DNA from: Rhizobium vallis
Lineage (GTDB): Bacteria; Pseudomonadota; Alphaproteobacteria; Rhizobiales; Rhizobiaceae
DNA: 64,000 nucleotides
NCBI RefSeq assembly: GCF_003985155.1
Contig: NZ_ML133692.1
Location: 1-64,000, forward strand
Direction of reading: 5' to 3'
The notes below the pieces were generated by a model. The model did not search any database, was not told where the DNA came from, and saw only the letters and a list, made by a program, of their open reading frames with translations. Positions within the stretch are counted from its first letter, which is position 1. Each line of letters begins with the position of its first letter. The position numbers were made by a program, and so were the translations under genes. Shown in pieces: positions 26,727 through 35,144 of the stretch.

Positions 26727-27386
26727 ATGACCATCGAAAACGCCGATTCCCGCAGACGCAGAAGACCACGTCCACCACGTCCCAAAGGCCGTCGCCTCTC
26801 ATCCGTCCTGCGGCAGCTGGCCGCCGACCAGAGCCGGGAGCGGATTTCGATCGGCGACCTGTTCCAGACGATGGGCGACAGGGCGATCAGCGCGCTGATG
26901 CTGATCTTCGCGCTGCCGAACGCCTTTCCCACCCCGCCCGGCACCTCCGCCCTGCTCGGCGCGCCGCTGGTCTTCCTGGCGGTGCAACTGACCTTCGGGT
27001 TGAAACCCTGGCTGCCGAAGGCGATTGCCGCCCGTTCGATACGGCGAGAGGACTTCGAGACCATCGTCGGGCGCATCCATCGCTGGCTCGCCTGGGCGGA
27101 GCGCATGCTGCAGCCGAGGCTTGCGATCTTCGCCGAACCGCCGGCGGAATATCTTGCCGGTCTTTCATGCCTGCTTTTGTCGATCGTGCTGGTGCTGCCG
27201 GTTCCGCTCGGCAATATCCTGCCGGCGATCACGATCTCGGTTTTCGCCTTCGGCATCATGGGCCGTGACGGGCTCTTCGCGCTGATCGGCTTTATCATGA
27301 CGACCGTGTCGCTGGTCGTTGCGGGCGGCGTGATTTACGGTCTGGTAAAGGCGGGGATCTATCTCGTCATGCAATGGTTTGGCTGA
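26727..27386 (+). CDS. exoD: ExoD-family exopolysaccharide synthesis protein
   Basis: The 219-residue inner-membrane protein matches ExoD: a short basic N-terminus rich in Arg and Pro, the conserved ISIGDLFQTMGDRAISALMLIF segment region, then four to five hydrophobic stretches (FPTPPGTSALLGAPLVFLA and the C-terminal helices). ExoD of Sinorhizobium affects exopolysaccharide production, alkali tolerance and nodule invasion. The ATG at 26727 is used, although no strong ribosome site is visible. The gene stands alone between the ROK kinase and the SorC regulator. Confidence 0.86.
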   Translation: MTIENADSRRRRRPRPPRPKGRRLSSVLRQLAADQSRERISIGDLFQTMGDRAISALMLIFALPNAFPTPPGTSALLGAPLVFLAVQLTFGLKPWLPKAIAARSIRREDFETIVGRIHRWLAWAERMLQPRLAIFAEPPAEYLAGLSCLLLSIVLVLPVPLGNILPAITISVFAFGIMGRDGLFALIGFIMTTVSLVVAGGVIYGLVKAGIYLVMQWFG

Positions 27387-27522
27387 GCGAGCCCGGTTAT
27401 TCTGCAGGTCTTGTTGAACAGGCTCGACATTTTCAGGAATTTTGTTTTGATCTGGCGCGATAAAGACTCGAAATCATGTTCAGTGCCGGCAAGGCCGGCT
27501 CACTATGCGCGGTAGGCATTCG

Positions 27523-28476
27523 ATGGCAAAAAGAACCGAGACCCCCGGACGGCTCGACGATGCGGCGCGCGCCGGCTGGCTTTATTACGTCGCTGGGCGC
27601 ACACAGGACGAAATCGCCGCCTCGATGGGCATCTCGCGGCAATCGGCGCAGCGGCTGGTATCGCTGGCGGTTGCCGAGCGCCTCATCAAGGTGCGGCTCG
27701 ACCATCCGATCGCCGCGTGCCTTGAGCTTGCCAATCAGCTGCGGCGGAAATTCGGGCTGAAATATGTGGAGGTGGTGCCAAGCGATCCGGGCTCCACGTC
27801 CACGACGGTCGGCATTGCCGAGGCGGCGGCGGCCGAAATCGAACGCTGGCTGAAGCGGCCGGAGCCGATCGTGCTTGCGGTCGGGACCGGCCGTACGCTG
27901 AAGGCGGCCGTCGACCAGCTTCCGGCAATCGAATGTCCCAACCATCGCATCGTTTCGCTCACCGGCAACATCGCGCCGGACGGATCGGCTGCCTATTACA
28001 ACGTCATCTTCAGCATGGCGGATGCGGTGAAGGCGCGGCACTATCCGATGCCGCTGCCGGTGCTCGTCACTTCGGCCGAGGAACGGGAACTGCTGCACGG
28101 CCAGCAACTCGTGCGCTCCACGCTCGATATGAGCGCGCAGGCCGACGTCACCTTTGTCGGCATCGGCGAGCTCGGCATCGACGGCCCGCTTTGCGTCGAC
28201 GGTTTCCTCGAGAAAGACGAGATGATGGAGCTCATGCGCGGAGGGGCCGCCGGCGAGATCTGCGGCTGGATCTTCGATGCCGACGGCAAGCTGATCGACA
28301 ACCCGATCAATGAGCGTGTCGCGTCTGCGCCGATCCCATCGCGCGAGTCGTCGACGGTCATCGGGCTGGCCAAGGGCAAGCGGAAATACAAGGCGATCAG
28401 GGCGGCCGTGGTTGGCCACCAGATCAATTCGCTGATTACCGACGAAGACACCGCTGAGTTTTTGCTCAAGAACTGA
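27523..28476 (+). CDS. SorC/DeoR-family sugar-binding regulator of the polyol locus
   Basis: The 317-residue protein has an N-terminal helix-turn-helix (AGRTQDEIAASMGISRQSAQ) and the SorC sugar-binding domain with VLAVGTGRTLKAAVDQLP and GDIL-like strands. It lies just upstream of the smo-like transport operon in the same direction and is the likely local regulator. The palindromes at its 3' end and in the smo promoter share the core TTGCTCA. An earlier ATG at 27505 is possible. The effector is probably a phosphorylated or free polyol or sugar. Confidence 0.87.
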   Translation: MAKRTETPGRLDDAARAGWLYYVAGRTQDEIAASMGISRQSAQRLVSLAVAERLIKVRLDHPIAACLELANQLRRKFGLKYVEVVPSDPGSTSTTVGIAEAAAAEIERWLKRPEPIVLAVGTGRTLKAAVDQLPAIECPNHRIVSLTGNIAPDGSAAYYNVIFSMADAVKARHYPMPLPVLVTSAEERELLHGQQLVRSTLDMSAQADVTFVGIGELGIDGPLCVDGFLEKDEMMELMRGGAAGEICGWIFDADGKLIDNPINERVASAPIPSRESSTVIGLAKGKRKYKAIRAAVVGHQINSLITDEDTAEFLLKN

Positions 28477-28483
28477 GCAAAAA
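28459..28483. promoter_or_regulatory. Inverted repeat over the SorC-type stop codon
   Basis: TTTTTGCTCA (28459-28468) and TGAGCAAAAA (28474-28483) form a perfect 10-bp inverted repeat around AGAAC. It spans the stop codon and shares TTGCTCA with the smo-promoter palindrome, so it may be an upstream operator rather than only a terminator. Confidence 0.6.
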
Positions 28484-28543
28484 ATTCTTGTTCTAAATCA
28501 ATGACGTAAGTGTCGCCTTCGGCATCGCAGCAACGATTGCCGA

Positions 28544-28585
28544 TTGACATTTTTCGTCGTTTGGTGAGTAATTGCTCATGAGCAA
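28544..28585 (+). promoter_or_regulatory. Candidate smo promoter and operator
   Basis: TTGACA (28544-28549) is followed after 17-18 bp by a weak -10 (AGTAAT/GTAATT). A perfect 14-bp palindrome TTGCTCATGAGCAA (28572-28585) overlaps the expected start region, about 36 bp before the binding-protein ATG. A regulator bound here would block or modulate initiation. Confidence 0.65.
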
Positions 28586-28621
28586 AGCGAATGCTCACAT
28601 CTCGTCTTCTGGGAGGAAGAT

Positions 28622-29932
28622 ATGACATTGAGAACTTTTCTGCTGGGCGCCTGCTCAGCATTGGCGTTTGCCGGCATGGCTTCGGCCGAGACGCTGACAA
28701 TCGCGACCGTGAACAACGGCGACATGATCCGGATGCAGAAGCTGACGGATGACTTCAAGGCGAAGAATCCCGGCATCGACCTTGAATGGGTTACCCTCGA
28801 AGAAAACGTGCTGCGCCAGAAGGTCACGACCGACATCGCGACCAAAGGCGGCCAGTACGACGTTCTGACGATCGGCACCTATGAAGTTCCGATCTGGGCA
28901 AAGCAGGGGTGGCTGCTGCCGCTCGACAATCTCGGCGACGCCTATGACGTCAACGACCTGCTGCCGGCAATCCGCAGCGGCATCAGCCAGGACGGCAAGC
29001 TCTATGCAGCTCCGTTCTACGGCGAAAGCTCGATGGTCATGTACCGCAAGGACCTGTTCGACGCCGCCGGCCTGAAGATGCCCGACGCGCCGACCTGGGA
29101 CTTCATCGCTGACGCTGCGAAGAAGATCACCAACAAGGACAAGGAAATCTACGGCATCTGCCTTCGCGGCAAGGCCGGCTGGGGCGAAAACATGGCCTTC
29201 CTGACGGCCATGTCGAACTCCTTCGGTGCGCGCTGGTTCGATGAAAAGTGGAAGCCGCAGTTCGATCAGCCCGAGTGGAAGGACACGCTCAACTTCTACG
29301 TCAACCTGATGAAGGAAGCCGGTCCTCCCGGCGCTTCTTCCAACGGTTTCAACGAGAACCTGGCGCTCTTCCAGACCGGCAAGTGCGGCATGTGGATCGA
29401 CGCAACGGTTGCAGCCTCCTTCGTCTCTGACCCGAAACAGTCGCAGGTCGCCGACAAGGTCGGCTTCGCGCTCGCCCCGGACAAGGGCCTCGGCAAACGC
29501 GGCAACTGGCTCTGGGCCTGGAACCTCGCCATCCCGGCAGGTTCGCAGAAGGTCGAAGCCGCCGAGAAGTTCGTCGCCTGGGCAACGAGCAAGGAATACA
29601 CCAATCTCGTCGCCGAGAAGGAAGGCTGGCTGAACGCACCTCCCGGCACCCGCACCTCGCTCTACGCGAATGCGGACTACCAGAAGGCCGCTGCCTTCGC
29701 CAAGATGACGCTCGACTCGATCAACTCGGCCGACCCGACCAAGCCGACCGTCAAGCCGGTCCCCTATGTCGGCGTCCAGTTCGTGGCGATCCCGGAATTC
29801 CAGGGTATTGGCACGGCGGTAGGCCAGCAGTTCTCGGCAGCCCTTGCCGGCCAGATGTCGGTTGATCAGGCGTTGCAGAGCGCACAGCAGCTGGTAACCC
29901 GCGAAATGACCAAAGCCGGCTACATTAAATAA
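28622..29932 (+). CDS. smoE: Polyol ABC transporter periplasmic binding protein (SmoE-like)
   Basis: A 436-residue binding protein with a clear signal peptide (MTLRTFLLGACSALAFAGM, cleaved before ETLTIATV). GGGAGGAAG lies just upstream of the ATG. The following permeases, ATPase and mannitol dehydrogenase match the rhizobial sorbitol/mannitol uptake locus, so it should bind hexitols, possibly also arabitol. A terminator-like hairpin follows, which would make this the most abundant product of the operon. The symbol rests on synteny and family. Confidence 0.88.
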   Translation: MTLRTFLLGACSALAFAGMASAETLTIATVNNGDMIRMQKLTDDFKAKNPGIDLEWVTLEENVLRQKVTTDIATKGGQYDVLTIGTYEVPIWAKQGWLLPLDNLGDAYDVNDLLPAIRSGISQDGKLYAAPFYGESSMVMYRKDLFDAAGLKMPDAPTWDFIADAAKKITNKDKEIYGICLRGKAGWGENMAFLTAMSNSFGARWFDEKWKPQFDQPEWKDTLNFYVNLMKEAGPPGASSNGFNENLALFQTGKCGMWIDATVAASFVSDPKQSQVADKVGFALAPDKGLGKRGNWLWAWNLAIPAGSQKVEAAEKFVAWATSKEYTNLVAEKEGWLNAPPGTRTSLYANADYQKAAAFAKMTLDSINSADPTKPTVKPVPYVGVQFVAIPEFQGIGTAVGQQFSAALAGQMSVDQALQSAQQLVTREMTKAGYIK

Positions 29933-29976
29933 AACCTCCTGAGCAAGAGGCGGATACTTGACAATCCGCCCCTCTG

Positions 29977-30016
29977 GGCCGCCGACTGCCCGAATTGCAT
30001 CGGCGGCCTCTTTTTT
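29977..30016 (+). terminator. Attenuator-type terminator after smoE
   Basis: GGCCGCCGA (29977-29985) pairs with TCGGCGGCC (30000-30008) and is followed by TCTTTTTT. A smaller hairpin, GGCGGAT/ATCCGCC, precedes it. Because the permease, ATPase and dehydrogenase genes follow on the same strand, partial read-through is expected. Confidence 0.8.
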
Positions 30017-30070
30017 AAGTAAAAACCGTCCCGCGACCGGCCCCCGCTTCAGACCAGATCGGTGATTGCC

Positions 30071-30943
30071 ATGGCAACCTTACACACTCGCTCCGCAGCG
30101 CGCCTGATGATCGCGCCCTCCGTGCTGCTCCTTTTTGCATGGATGATCGTCCCGCTCGCGATGACGATCTATTTCTCGACGCTGAACTACAATCTGCTCA
30201 GCCCCGGCATGGAAAGCTTTGTCGGCTTCCTGAATTACGAATATTTCCTGTCCGATCCGGCCTTCATCGCGGCGCTGATCAATACGCTGGTGCTGGTCGC
30301 CGGCGTGCTCCTGATCACCGTCATCGGCGGCATCGCCTTCGCGCTGCTGCTCGACCAGCCGATGTACGGGCAGGGCATCGTGCGCATCCTCGTCATCGCG
30401 CCGTTCTTCGTCATGCCGACAGTGGCAGCACTGGTCTGGAAGAACATGTTCATGAACCCGGTCAACGGCCTCTTCGCGCATCTGGCGAAAGCTTTCGGCC
30501 TGCAGCCGATCGACTGGCTGGCGAATGCGCCGCTGTTTTCCGTCATCCTCATCGTCGCCTGGCAGTGGCTGCCGTTTGCCACACTCATCCTGCTGACCGC
30601 GCTGCAGTCGCTTGACGAGGAGCAGAAGGAGGCAGCCGAGATGGACGGCGCCGGGGCGATCTCCAAATTCATCTATATCATCCTGCCGCATATGGCCCGC
30701 GCCATCACCGTGGTGATCCTGATCCAGACGATCTTCCTACTTTCGGTCTTCGCCGAAATCCTCGTCACCACCAATGGCGGACCCGGCACCGACAGCACCA
30801 ATCTCACCTATCTCGTCTACGCGCAGGCACTGTTGCAATTTGACATCGGCGGAGCTTCGGCGGGCGGCATCGTCGCGGTCGTGCTTGCCAATATCGTCGC
30901 GATCTTCCTCGTCCGCCTCGTCGGCAAGAATCTGGAGGCTTGA
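30071..30943 (+). CDS. smoF: Polyol ABC transporter permease (SmoF-like)
   Basis: The 290-residue inner-membrane protein has six hydrophobic segments starting near residue 15. The EAA loop is EEQKEAAEMDGAGAISKFIY, with Asp-Gly at the expected place. It forms the import channel with the next gene's product. An in-frame GTG at 30062 is a less likely start. Its stop at 30941-30943 lies one base before the next ATG. Confidence 0.9.
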   Translation: MATLHTRSAARLMIAPSVLLLFAWMIVPLAMTIYFSTLNYNLLSPGMESFVGFLNYEYFLSDPAFIAALINTLVLVAGVLLITVIGGIAFALLLDQPMYGQGIVRILVIAPFFVMPTVAALVWKNMFMNPVNGLFAHLAKAFGLQPIDWLANAPLFSVILIVAWQWLPFATLILLTALQSLDEEQKEAAEMDGAGAISKFIYIILPHMARAITVVILIQTIFLLSVFAEILVTTNGGPGTDSTNLTYLVYAQALLQFDIGGASAGGIVAVVLANIVAIFLVRLVGKNLEA

Positions 30944-30944
30944 G

Positions 30945-31775
30945 ATGGCCAGAAAAGTCACAACTCGGCACAAGGTCATCGTGACCGCGATCGCCTGGGC
31001 ACTCGGCATCCTGATTTTCTTCCCGATCCTTTGGACGTTCCTGACCAGCTTCAAGTCGGAAGCCGATGCCATCGCCTCGCCGCCCCAGTTCCTGTTCTTC
31101 CATTGGACGACGGAGAACTATGCGGAGGTACAGAGCCGGTCGAACTATCTCAGCCACTTCATGAACTCGGTGATCATCTCCTTCGGCTCGACACTGATCG
31201 GCCTGGTCATCGCCATTCCGGCCGCCTGGGCGATGGCGTTTTCGCCGACCAAGCGGACCAAAGACGTGCTGATGTGGATGCTGTCGACCAAGATGATGCC
31301 GCCTGTGGGCGCGCTGATCCCGATCTATCTGCTGTTCCGCAATTCGGGCCTGCTCGATACGCGCATCGGTCTGGTGATCGTGCTGACGCTGATCAACCTG
31401 CCGATCATCGTCTGGATGCTCTACACCTACTTCAAGGAAATCCCCGGCGAGATTCTCGAAGCGGCCCGCATGGACGGGGCGTCGCTGATGAAGGAGATCG
31501 TGTACGTGTTGACGCCGATGGCAGTGCCCGGCATCGCCTCGACACTGCTTCTGAACATCATCCTTGCCTGGAACGAGGCGTTCTGGACGCTCAACCTCAC
31601 CGCCTCCAAGGCGGCGCCGCTGACGGCCTTCATCGCCTCCTATTCCAGCCCGGAGGGCCTGTTCTACGCCAAGCTCTCGGCGGCATCGACCATGGCGATC
31701 GCGCCGATCCTGATCCTCGGCTGGTTCAGCCAGAAACAACTTGTCCGCGGCCTGACCTTCGGCGCGGTGAAATAA
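30945..31775 (+). CDS. smoG: Polyol ABC transporter permease (SmoG-like)
   Basis: The 276-residue protein begins MARKVTTRHKVIVTAIAW and has six hydrophobic segments. The EAA loop is GEILEAARMDGASLMKEIVY. The ATG at 30945 follows the smoF stop by one base and an in-frame upstream extension is only antisense-like noise. With SmoF it forms the translocation pore for hexitols. Confidence 0.9.
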   Translation: MARKVTTRHKVIVTAIAWALGILIFFPILWTFLTSFKSEADAIASPPQFLFFHWTTENYAEVQSRSNYLSHFMNSVIISFGSTLIGLVIAIPAAWAMAFSPTKRTKDVLMWMLSTKMMPPVGALIPIYLLFRNSGLLDTRIGLVIVLTLINLPIIVWMLYTYFKEIPGEILEAARMDGASLMKEIVYVLTPMAVPGIASTLLLNIILAWNEAFWTLNLTASKAAPLTAFIASYSSPEGLFYAKLSAASTMAIAPILILGWFSQKQLVRGLTFGAVK

Positions 31776-31793
31776 GATAAAAGGGAGAGAAAC

Positions 31794-32792
31794 ATGGGCA
31801 GCATTACCCTTCAGAAGGTTTCCAAGGTCTTCGGCGAAGCCAAGGTCATCCCTTCGATCGATCTCGACATCAGGGACGGTGAGTTCGTCGTCTTTGTCGG
31901 CCCGTCGGGCTGCGGCAAGTCCACGCTGCTCAGGCTGATCGCCGGTCTCGAGGACGTTTCCGGCGGCAAGATCGTCATCGACGGCAAGGATGCCACCGAA
32001 AAGGCACCCTCGGAGCGCGGCCTTGCTATGGTGTTCCAATCCTATGCGCTTTATCCGCATATGAGCGTGCGCAACAACATCGCCTTCCCGCTGAAGATGG
32101 CGGGCGTCGACAAGGCTGAGATCGATCGCAAGGTGACGGATGCCGCCCGGGTGCTGAACCTTACCGACTATCTCGAACGCAAGCCGCGCCAGCTTTCGGG
32201 CGGTCAGCGCCAGCGTGTTGCGATCGGCCGCGCCATCGTGCGCCAGCCTTCGGCCTTCCTGTTCGACGAGCCGCTGTCGAACCTCGATGCGGCGCTGCGC
32301 GTCAACATGCGCCTCGAAATCAGCGAACTGCATCAGCAGTTGAAGACGACGATGGTCTACGTCACCCACGACCAGGTCGAAGCCATGACCATGGCCGACA
32401 AGATCGTCGTCCTGAACAGGGGTAATATCGAGCAGGTCGGCTCGCCGCTGGAGCTCTACAGCCGCCCGCGCAATCTCTTTGTCGCCGGCTTCATCGGCTC
32501 GCCGAAGATGAATTTCATCAAGGGCCAGAACGCGGCCCAGCTTGGGGCGCACACGATCGGCATCCGTCCCGAACATGTGCTGCTGTCGATGGAGAGCGGC
32601 GACTGGAAGGGCAGGGTCGTGGTCGCAGAACATCTCGGTTCCGACACCTTCCTGCATATCGATGCCGACGAGATCGGTATGGTGACGGCGCGCGGCAGCG
32701 GTGATTTCGCCGCCAAGGCCGGTGATACGGTCTACCTGACGCCGGACCGTTCGCGTATTCACAAATTCAATGAGGGCGGCCTCGCCATCTAG
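31794..32792 (+). CDS. smoK: Polyol ABC transporter ATPase (SmoK-like)
   Basis: A 332-residue ATPase with Walker A GPSGCGKST (36-44), signature LSGGQRQRV, Walker B FLFDEP and the switch histidine in YVTHDQ, then a MalK-like C-terminal domain with GIRPEHV. It energises the SmoEFG importer from the cytoplasm. AAAGGGAGAG gives a good ribosome site. In other rhizobia smoS, a sorbitol dehydrogenase, follows; here the mannitol dehydrogenase gene follows directly. Confidence 0.92.
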   Translation: MGSITLQKVSKVFGEAKVIPSIDLDIRDGEFVVFVGPSGCGKSTLLRLIAGLEDVSGGKIVIDGKDATEKAPSERGLAMVFQSYALYPHMSVRNNIAFPLKMAGVDKAEIDRKVTDAARVLNLTDYLERKPRQLSGGQRQRVAIGRAIVRQPSAFLFDEPLSNLDAALRVNMRLEISELHQQLKTTMVYVTHDQVEAMTMADKIVVLNRGNIEQVGSPLELYSRPRNLFVAGFIGSPKMNFIKGQNAAQLGAHTIGIRPEHVLLSMESGDWKGRVVVAEHLGSDTFLHIDADEIGMVTARGSGDFAAKAGDTVYLTPDRSRIHKFNEGGLAI

Positions 32793-32877
32793 GCGAGCCG
32801 TCGGGCTGGGGGGGCAGGCATCAGAGCCGGGCGATGACGCCCGGCCGTCTCGGCAAGACCTTCAAGAGGACTGAAAC

Positions 32878-34359
32878 ATGACGTGCAAACTATCGCTGGC
32901 AACGCTTTCGGACGTGGCGCGCACTGCCGCCATCCCTGGTTATGACAGGGCGTCGCTGAAAGCCGGCATCGTGCACTTCGGCGTCGGCAATTTCCACCGC
33001 GCCCACCAGGCGATCTATCTCGACGATCTCTTCAACCAGGGCGCCGACCACGACTGGGCGATCGTTGGCGCCGGCGTGCTGCCGTCGGATGCAGCGATGC
33101 GTGAAAAGCTTGCCGCCCAGGATTTTCTGACGACCGTCGTCGAGCAGGACAACAACAAGACTGCGGCGCGCATCACCGCGCCGATGATCGACATCCTGCC
33201 GGTCGGCGATGCGAGCGCCATCATCGCCAAGCTTGCCGATCCCGAGATCCGCATCGTCTCGATGACGATCACCGAGGGCGGTTATTTCATCGACGCGTCG
33301 GGTATCTTCAATCCGGCCCACCCGGCCATTGCCGCCGATGGACAAAACCCCTCCGCGCCGAAGACCGTCTTCGGCCTTGTTGTCGCCGGCCTGAAGGCGC
33401 GCAAGGAAAAGGGCATCGTGCCCTTCACCGTCATGTCCTGCGACAATATTCCGCATAACGGCATCGTTACCGCCAATGCGGTGATCGGAACGGCCGCGCT
33501 TTCCGATCCTGCCCTTGCCGACTGGATACGGGCGAATGTCGCCTTCCCGAATGCGATGGTCGACCGAATCACGCCGGCGACCGGCCAGCGGGAGATCGAT
33601 TTCCTCAGGGACAATTTTGAGATCGAGGACAACTGGCCGGTCTATTGCGAAGAATTCAAGCAATGGGTGCTCGAAGACAAGTTCACCGCCGGCCGCCCGG
33701 CGCTGGAAAAGGTCGGCGTTACCTTCGTTCCAGACGTCACGCCTTACGAGCATATGAAGATCCGCATCCTGAACGGGGGGCATGCTGCGATCGCCTATCC
33801 GGCGGCGCTGATGGACATTCATTTCGTCCACGATTCCATGGAGGATCCGCTCATTCGCGCCTTCCTCGCCAAGCTCGAAAACGACGAGATCATTCCGATC
33901 GTGCCGCCGGTCCCGAACACCTCGCTGACCGATTATTTCGCCCTGATCGAACACCGGCTGCTCAACCCGAAGATCGCCGACACCATTCCGCGGCTTGCCC
34001 AGGACGGCTCCAACCGCCAGCCGAAATTCATTCTGCCCTCGACGCTCGACAATCTCCGCCAGGGCAGGGATGTCGTCGGCCTGGCGCTGGTTTCGGCGCT
34101 CTGGTGCCGTTATTTCGCCGGCAAGACCGACAGCGGCAAGGATATCGTCTTCAATGACGCCAGCGCCGACCGCCTGCATGCGGCGGCCCTGAAGGCAAAA
34201 GACGATCCGGCGGTCTTCCTCGTCTTCGACGACATTTTCGGCGAGGTGGCGAAATCGGAACTTTTCCGCAAGCGTTTCGCCCATGCTCTCAAAAGCCTGT
34301 GGGAAAAGGGCACGCGGGAGACGCTGCAACTCTATCTCGATGGCAAGCTGGCAGTGTAG
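32878..34359 (+). CDS. mtlK: Mannitol 2-dehydrogenase
   Basis: The 493-residue polyol-specific long-chain dehydrogenase has the N-terminal VHFGVGNFHRAHQA and the catalytic pattern Lys-x4-Asn-x2-His in MKIRILNGGH. It oxidises D-mannitol to fructose with NAD+, and relatives also take arabitol and sorbitol. The length is normal for the family. It lies 85 bp after the smo ATPase, so uptake and first oxidation are co-expressed. The substrate assignment rests on synteny with the rhizobial mtlK locus. Confidence 0.9.
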   Translation: MTCKLSLATLSDVARTAAIPGYDRASLKAGIVHFGVGNFHRAHQAIYLDDLFNQGADHDWAIVGAGVLPSDAAMREKLAAQDFLTTVVEQDNNKTAARITAPMIDILPVGDASAIIAKLADPEIRIVSMTITEGGYFIDASGIFNPAHPAIAADGQNPSAPKTVFGLVVAGLKARKEKGIVPFTVMSCDNIPHNGIVTANAVIGTAALSDPALADWIRANVAFPNAMVDRITPATGQREIDFLRDNFEIEDNWPVYCEEFKQWVLEDKFTAGRPALEKVGVTFVPDVTPYEHMKIRILNGGHAAIAYPAALMDIHFVHDSMEDPLIRAFLAKLENDEIIPIVPPVPNTSLTDYFALIEHRLLNPKIADTIPRLAQDGSNRQPKFILPSTLDNLRQGRDVVGLALVSALWCRYFAGKTDSGKDIVFNDASADRLHAAALKAKDDPAVFLVFDDIFGEVAKSELFRKRFAHALKSLWEKGTRETLQLYLDGKLAV

Positions 34360-34365
34360 GAATTC

Positions 34366-34392
34366 GGATGGCGGCGTGTGCTGCCACCATCC
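34366..34392 (+). terminator. Hairpin after the mannitol dehydrogenase gene
   Basis: GGATGG (34366-34371) pairs with CCATCC (34387-34392), with a short inner GGC/GCC pairing. No T-run follows, so it may stabilise the message rather than end it. Confidence 0.4.
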
Positions 34393-34454
34393 GTCGGGCC
34401 TTGCGGGCGAAGCGGAGCGTTGCACGTCCGATTTGAACTCAGGTTGGGTCTTTC

Positions 34455-35144
34455 ATGGCTGATACTGAACCAGGGCTGGTCATCTTCGATTGCGACGGCG
34501 TGCTCGTCGACAGCGAACCGATCTCGATCAGCGTGCTCGTCGGCGCAATGAACGATCTCGGCGTCTCGATCACCGAGGACCAGGCCTATGAGCGTTTTCT
34601 CGGCCGCAGCCTTTCGACCGTCATTGATACGCTCGAAACCGAATTCAACATCCATGCCAGCGAAGAATTCCTCGAGCGCATCCGCACCGATCTCTACGCC
34701 CGCTTCCGCACCGAATTGAAGCCGATCGAGGGGGTTGCCACGACGATCGACGGGCTCGGCATTCCCTGCTGCGTCGCCTCATCAAGCCAGATGGAGCGAA
34801 TCCGGCTGTCGCTGTCCGTGACCGGACTTCTCGACAGGCTGCCCGATATCTTCAGCGCGACGATGGTCAAGCGCGGTAAACCGGCCCCCGACCTCTTTCT
34901 TCATGCGGCCCGCGAAATGCATGTAGAACCCACATCCTGCGTCGTCGTCGAGGATAGTCCGGCTGGTATCGCGGCGGCCAAGGCGGCCGGTATGACGGTC
35001 TTTGCTTTCACGGGTGGATCGCACGCCAACTTTGCCGGATACCGCGCCGAACTCGATCGTCTCTCGCCTGAAGTGGTGTTTGACGCCATGCCGGATTTGT
35101 TACACCTTGTCCGCAAACACAAGCTGGACGGGACCAAATCTTGA
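34455..35144 (+). CDS. HAD-superfamily sugar-phosphate phosphatase-like hydrolase
   Basis: The 229-residue protein has HAD motif I as FDCDGVLVDSEP (nucleophile Asp), motif II around CVASSSQ, a lysine in KRGKPAPDLF and motif III VVEDSPAGIAAAKAAGM. It groups with small-cap sugar-phosphate phosphatases or beta-phosphoglucomutase-like enzymes. Its stop overlaps the start of the FGGY kinase gene in TGATG, so the two are translationally coupled. It may clear a dead-end sugar phosphate in polyol catabolism; this is inferred. Confidence 0.86.
   Translation: MADTEPGLVIFDCDGVLVDSEPISISVLVGAMNDLGVSITEDQAYERFLGRSLSTVIDTLETEFNIHASEEFLERIRTDLYARFRTELKPIEGVATTIDGLGIPCCVASSSQMERIRLSLSVTGLLDRLPDIFSATMVKRGKPAPDLFLHAAREMHVEPTSCVVVEDSPAGIAAAKAAGMTVFAFTGGSHANFAGYRAELDRLSPEVVFDAMPDLLHLVRKHKLDGTKS

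Noticed and set aside
30804..32762. 652-codon open frame antisense to the smo permease and ATPase genes
   Set aside because: No motif or ribosome site; opposite strand has complete Walker and EAA motifs.
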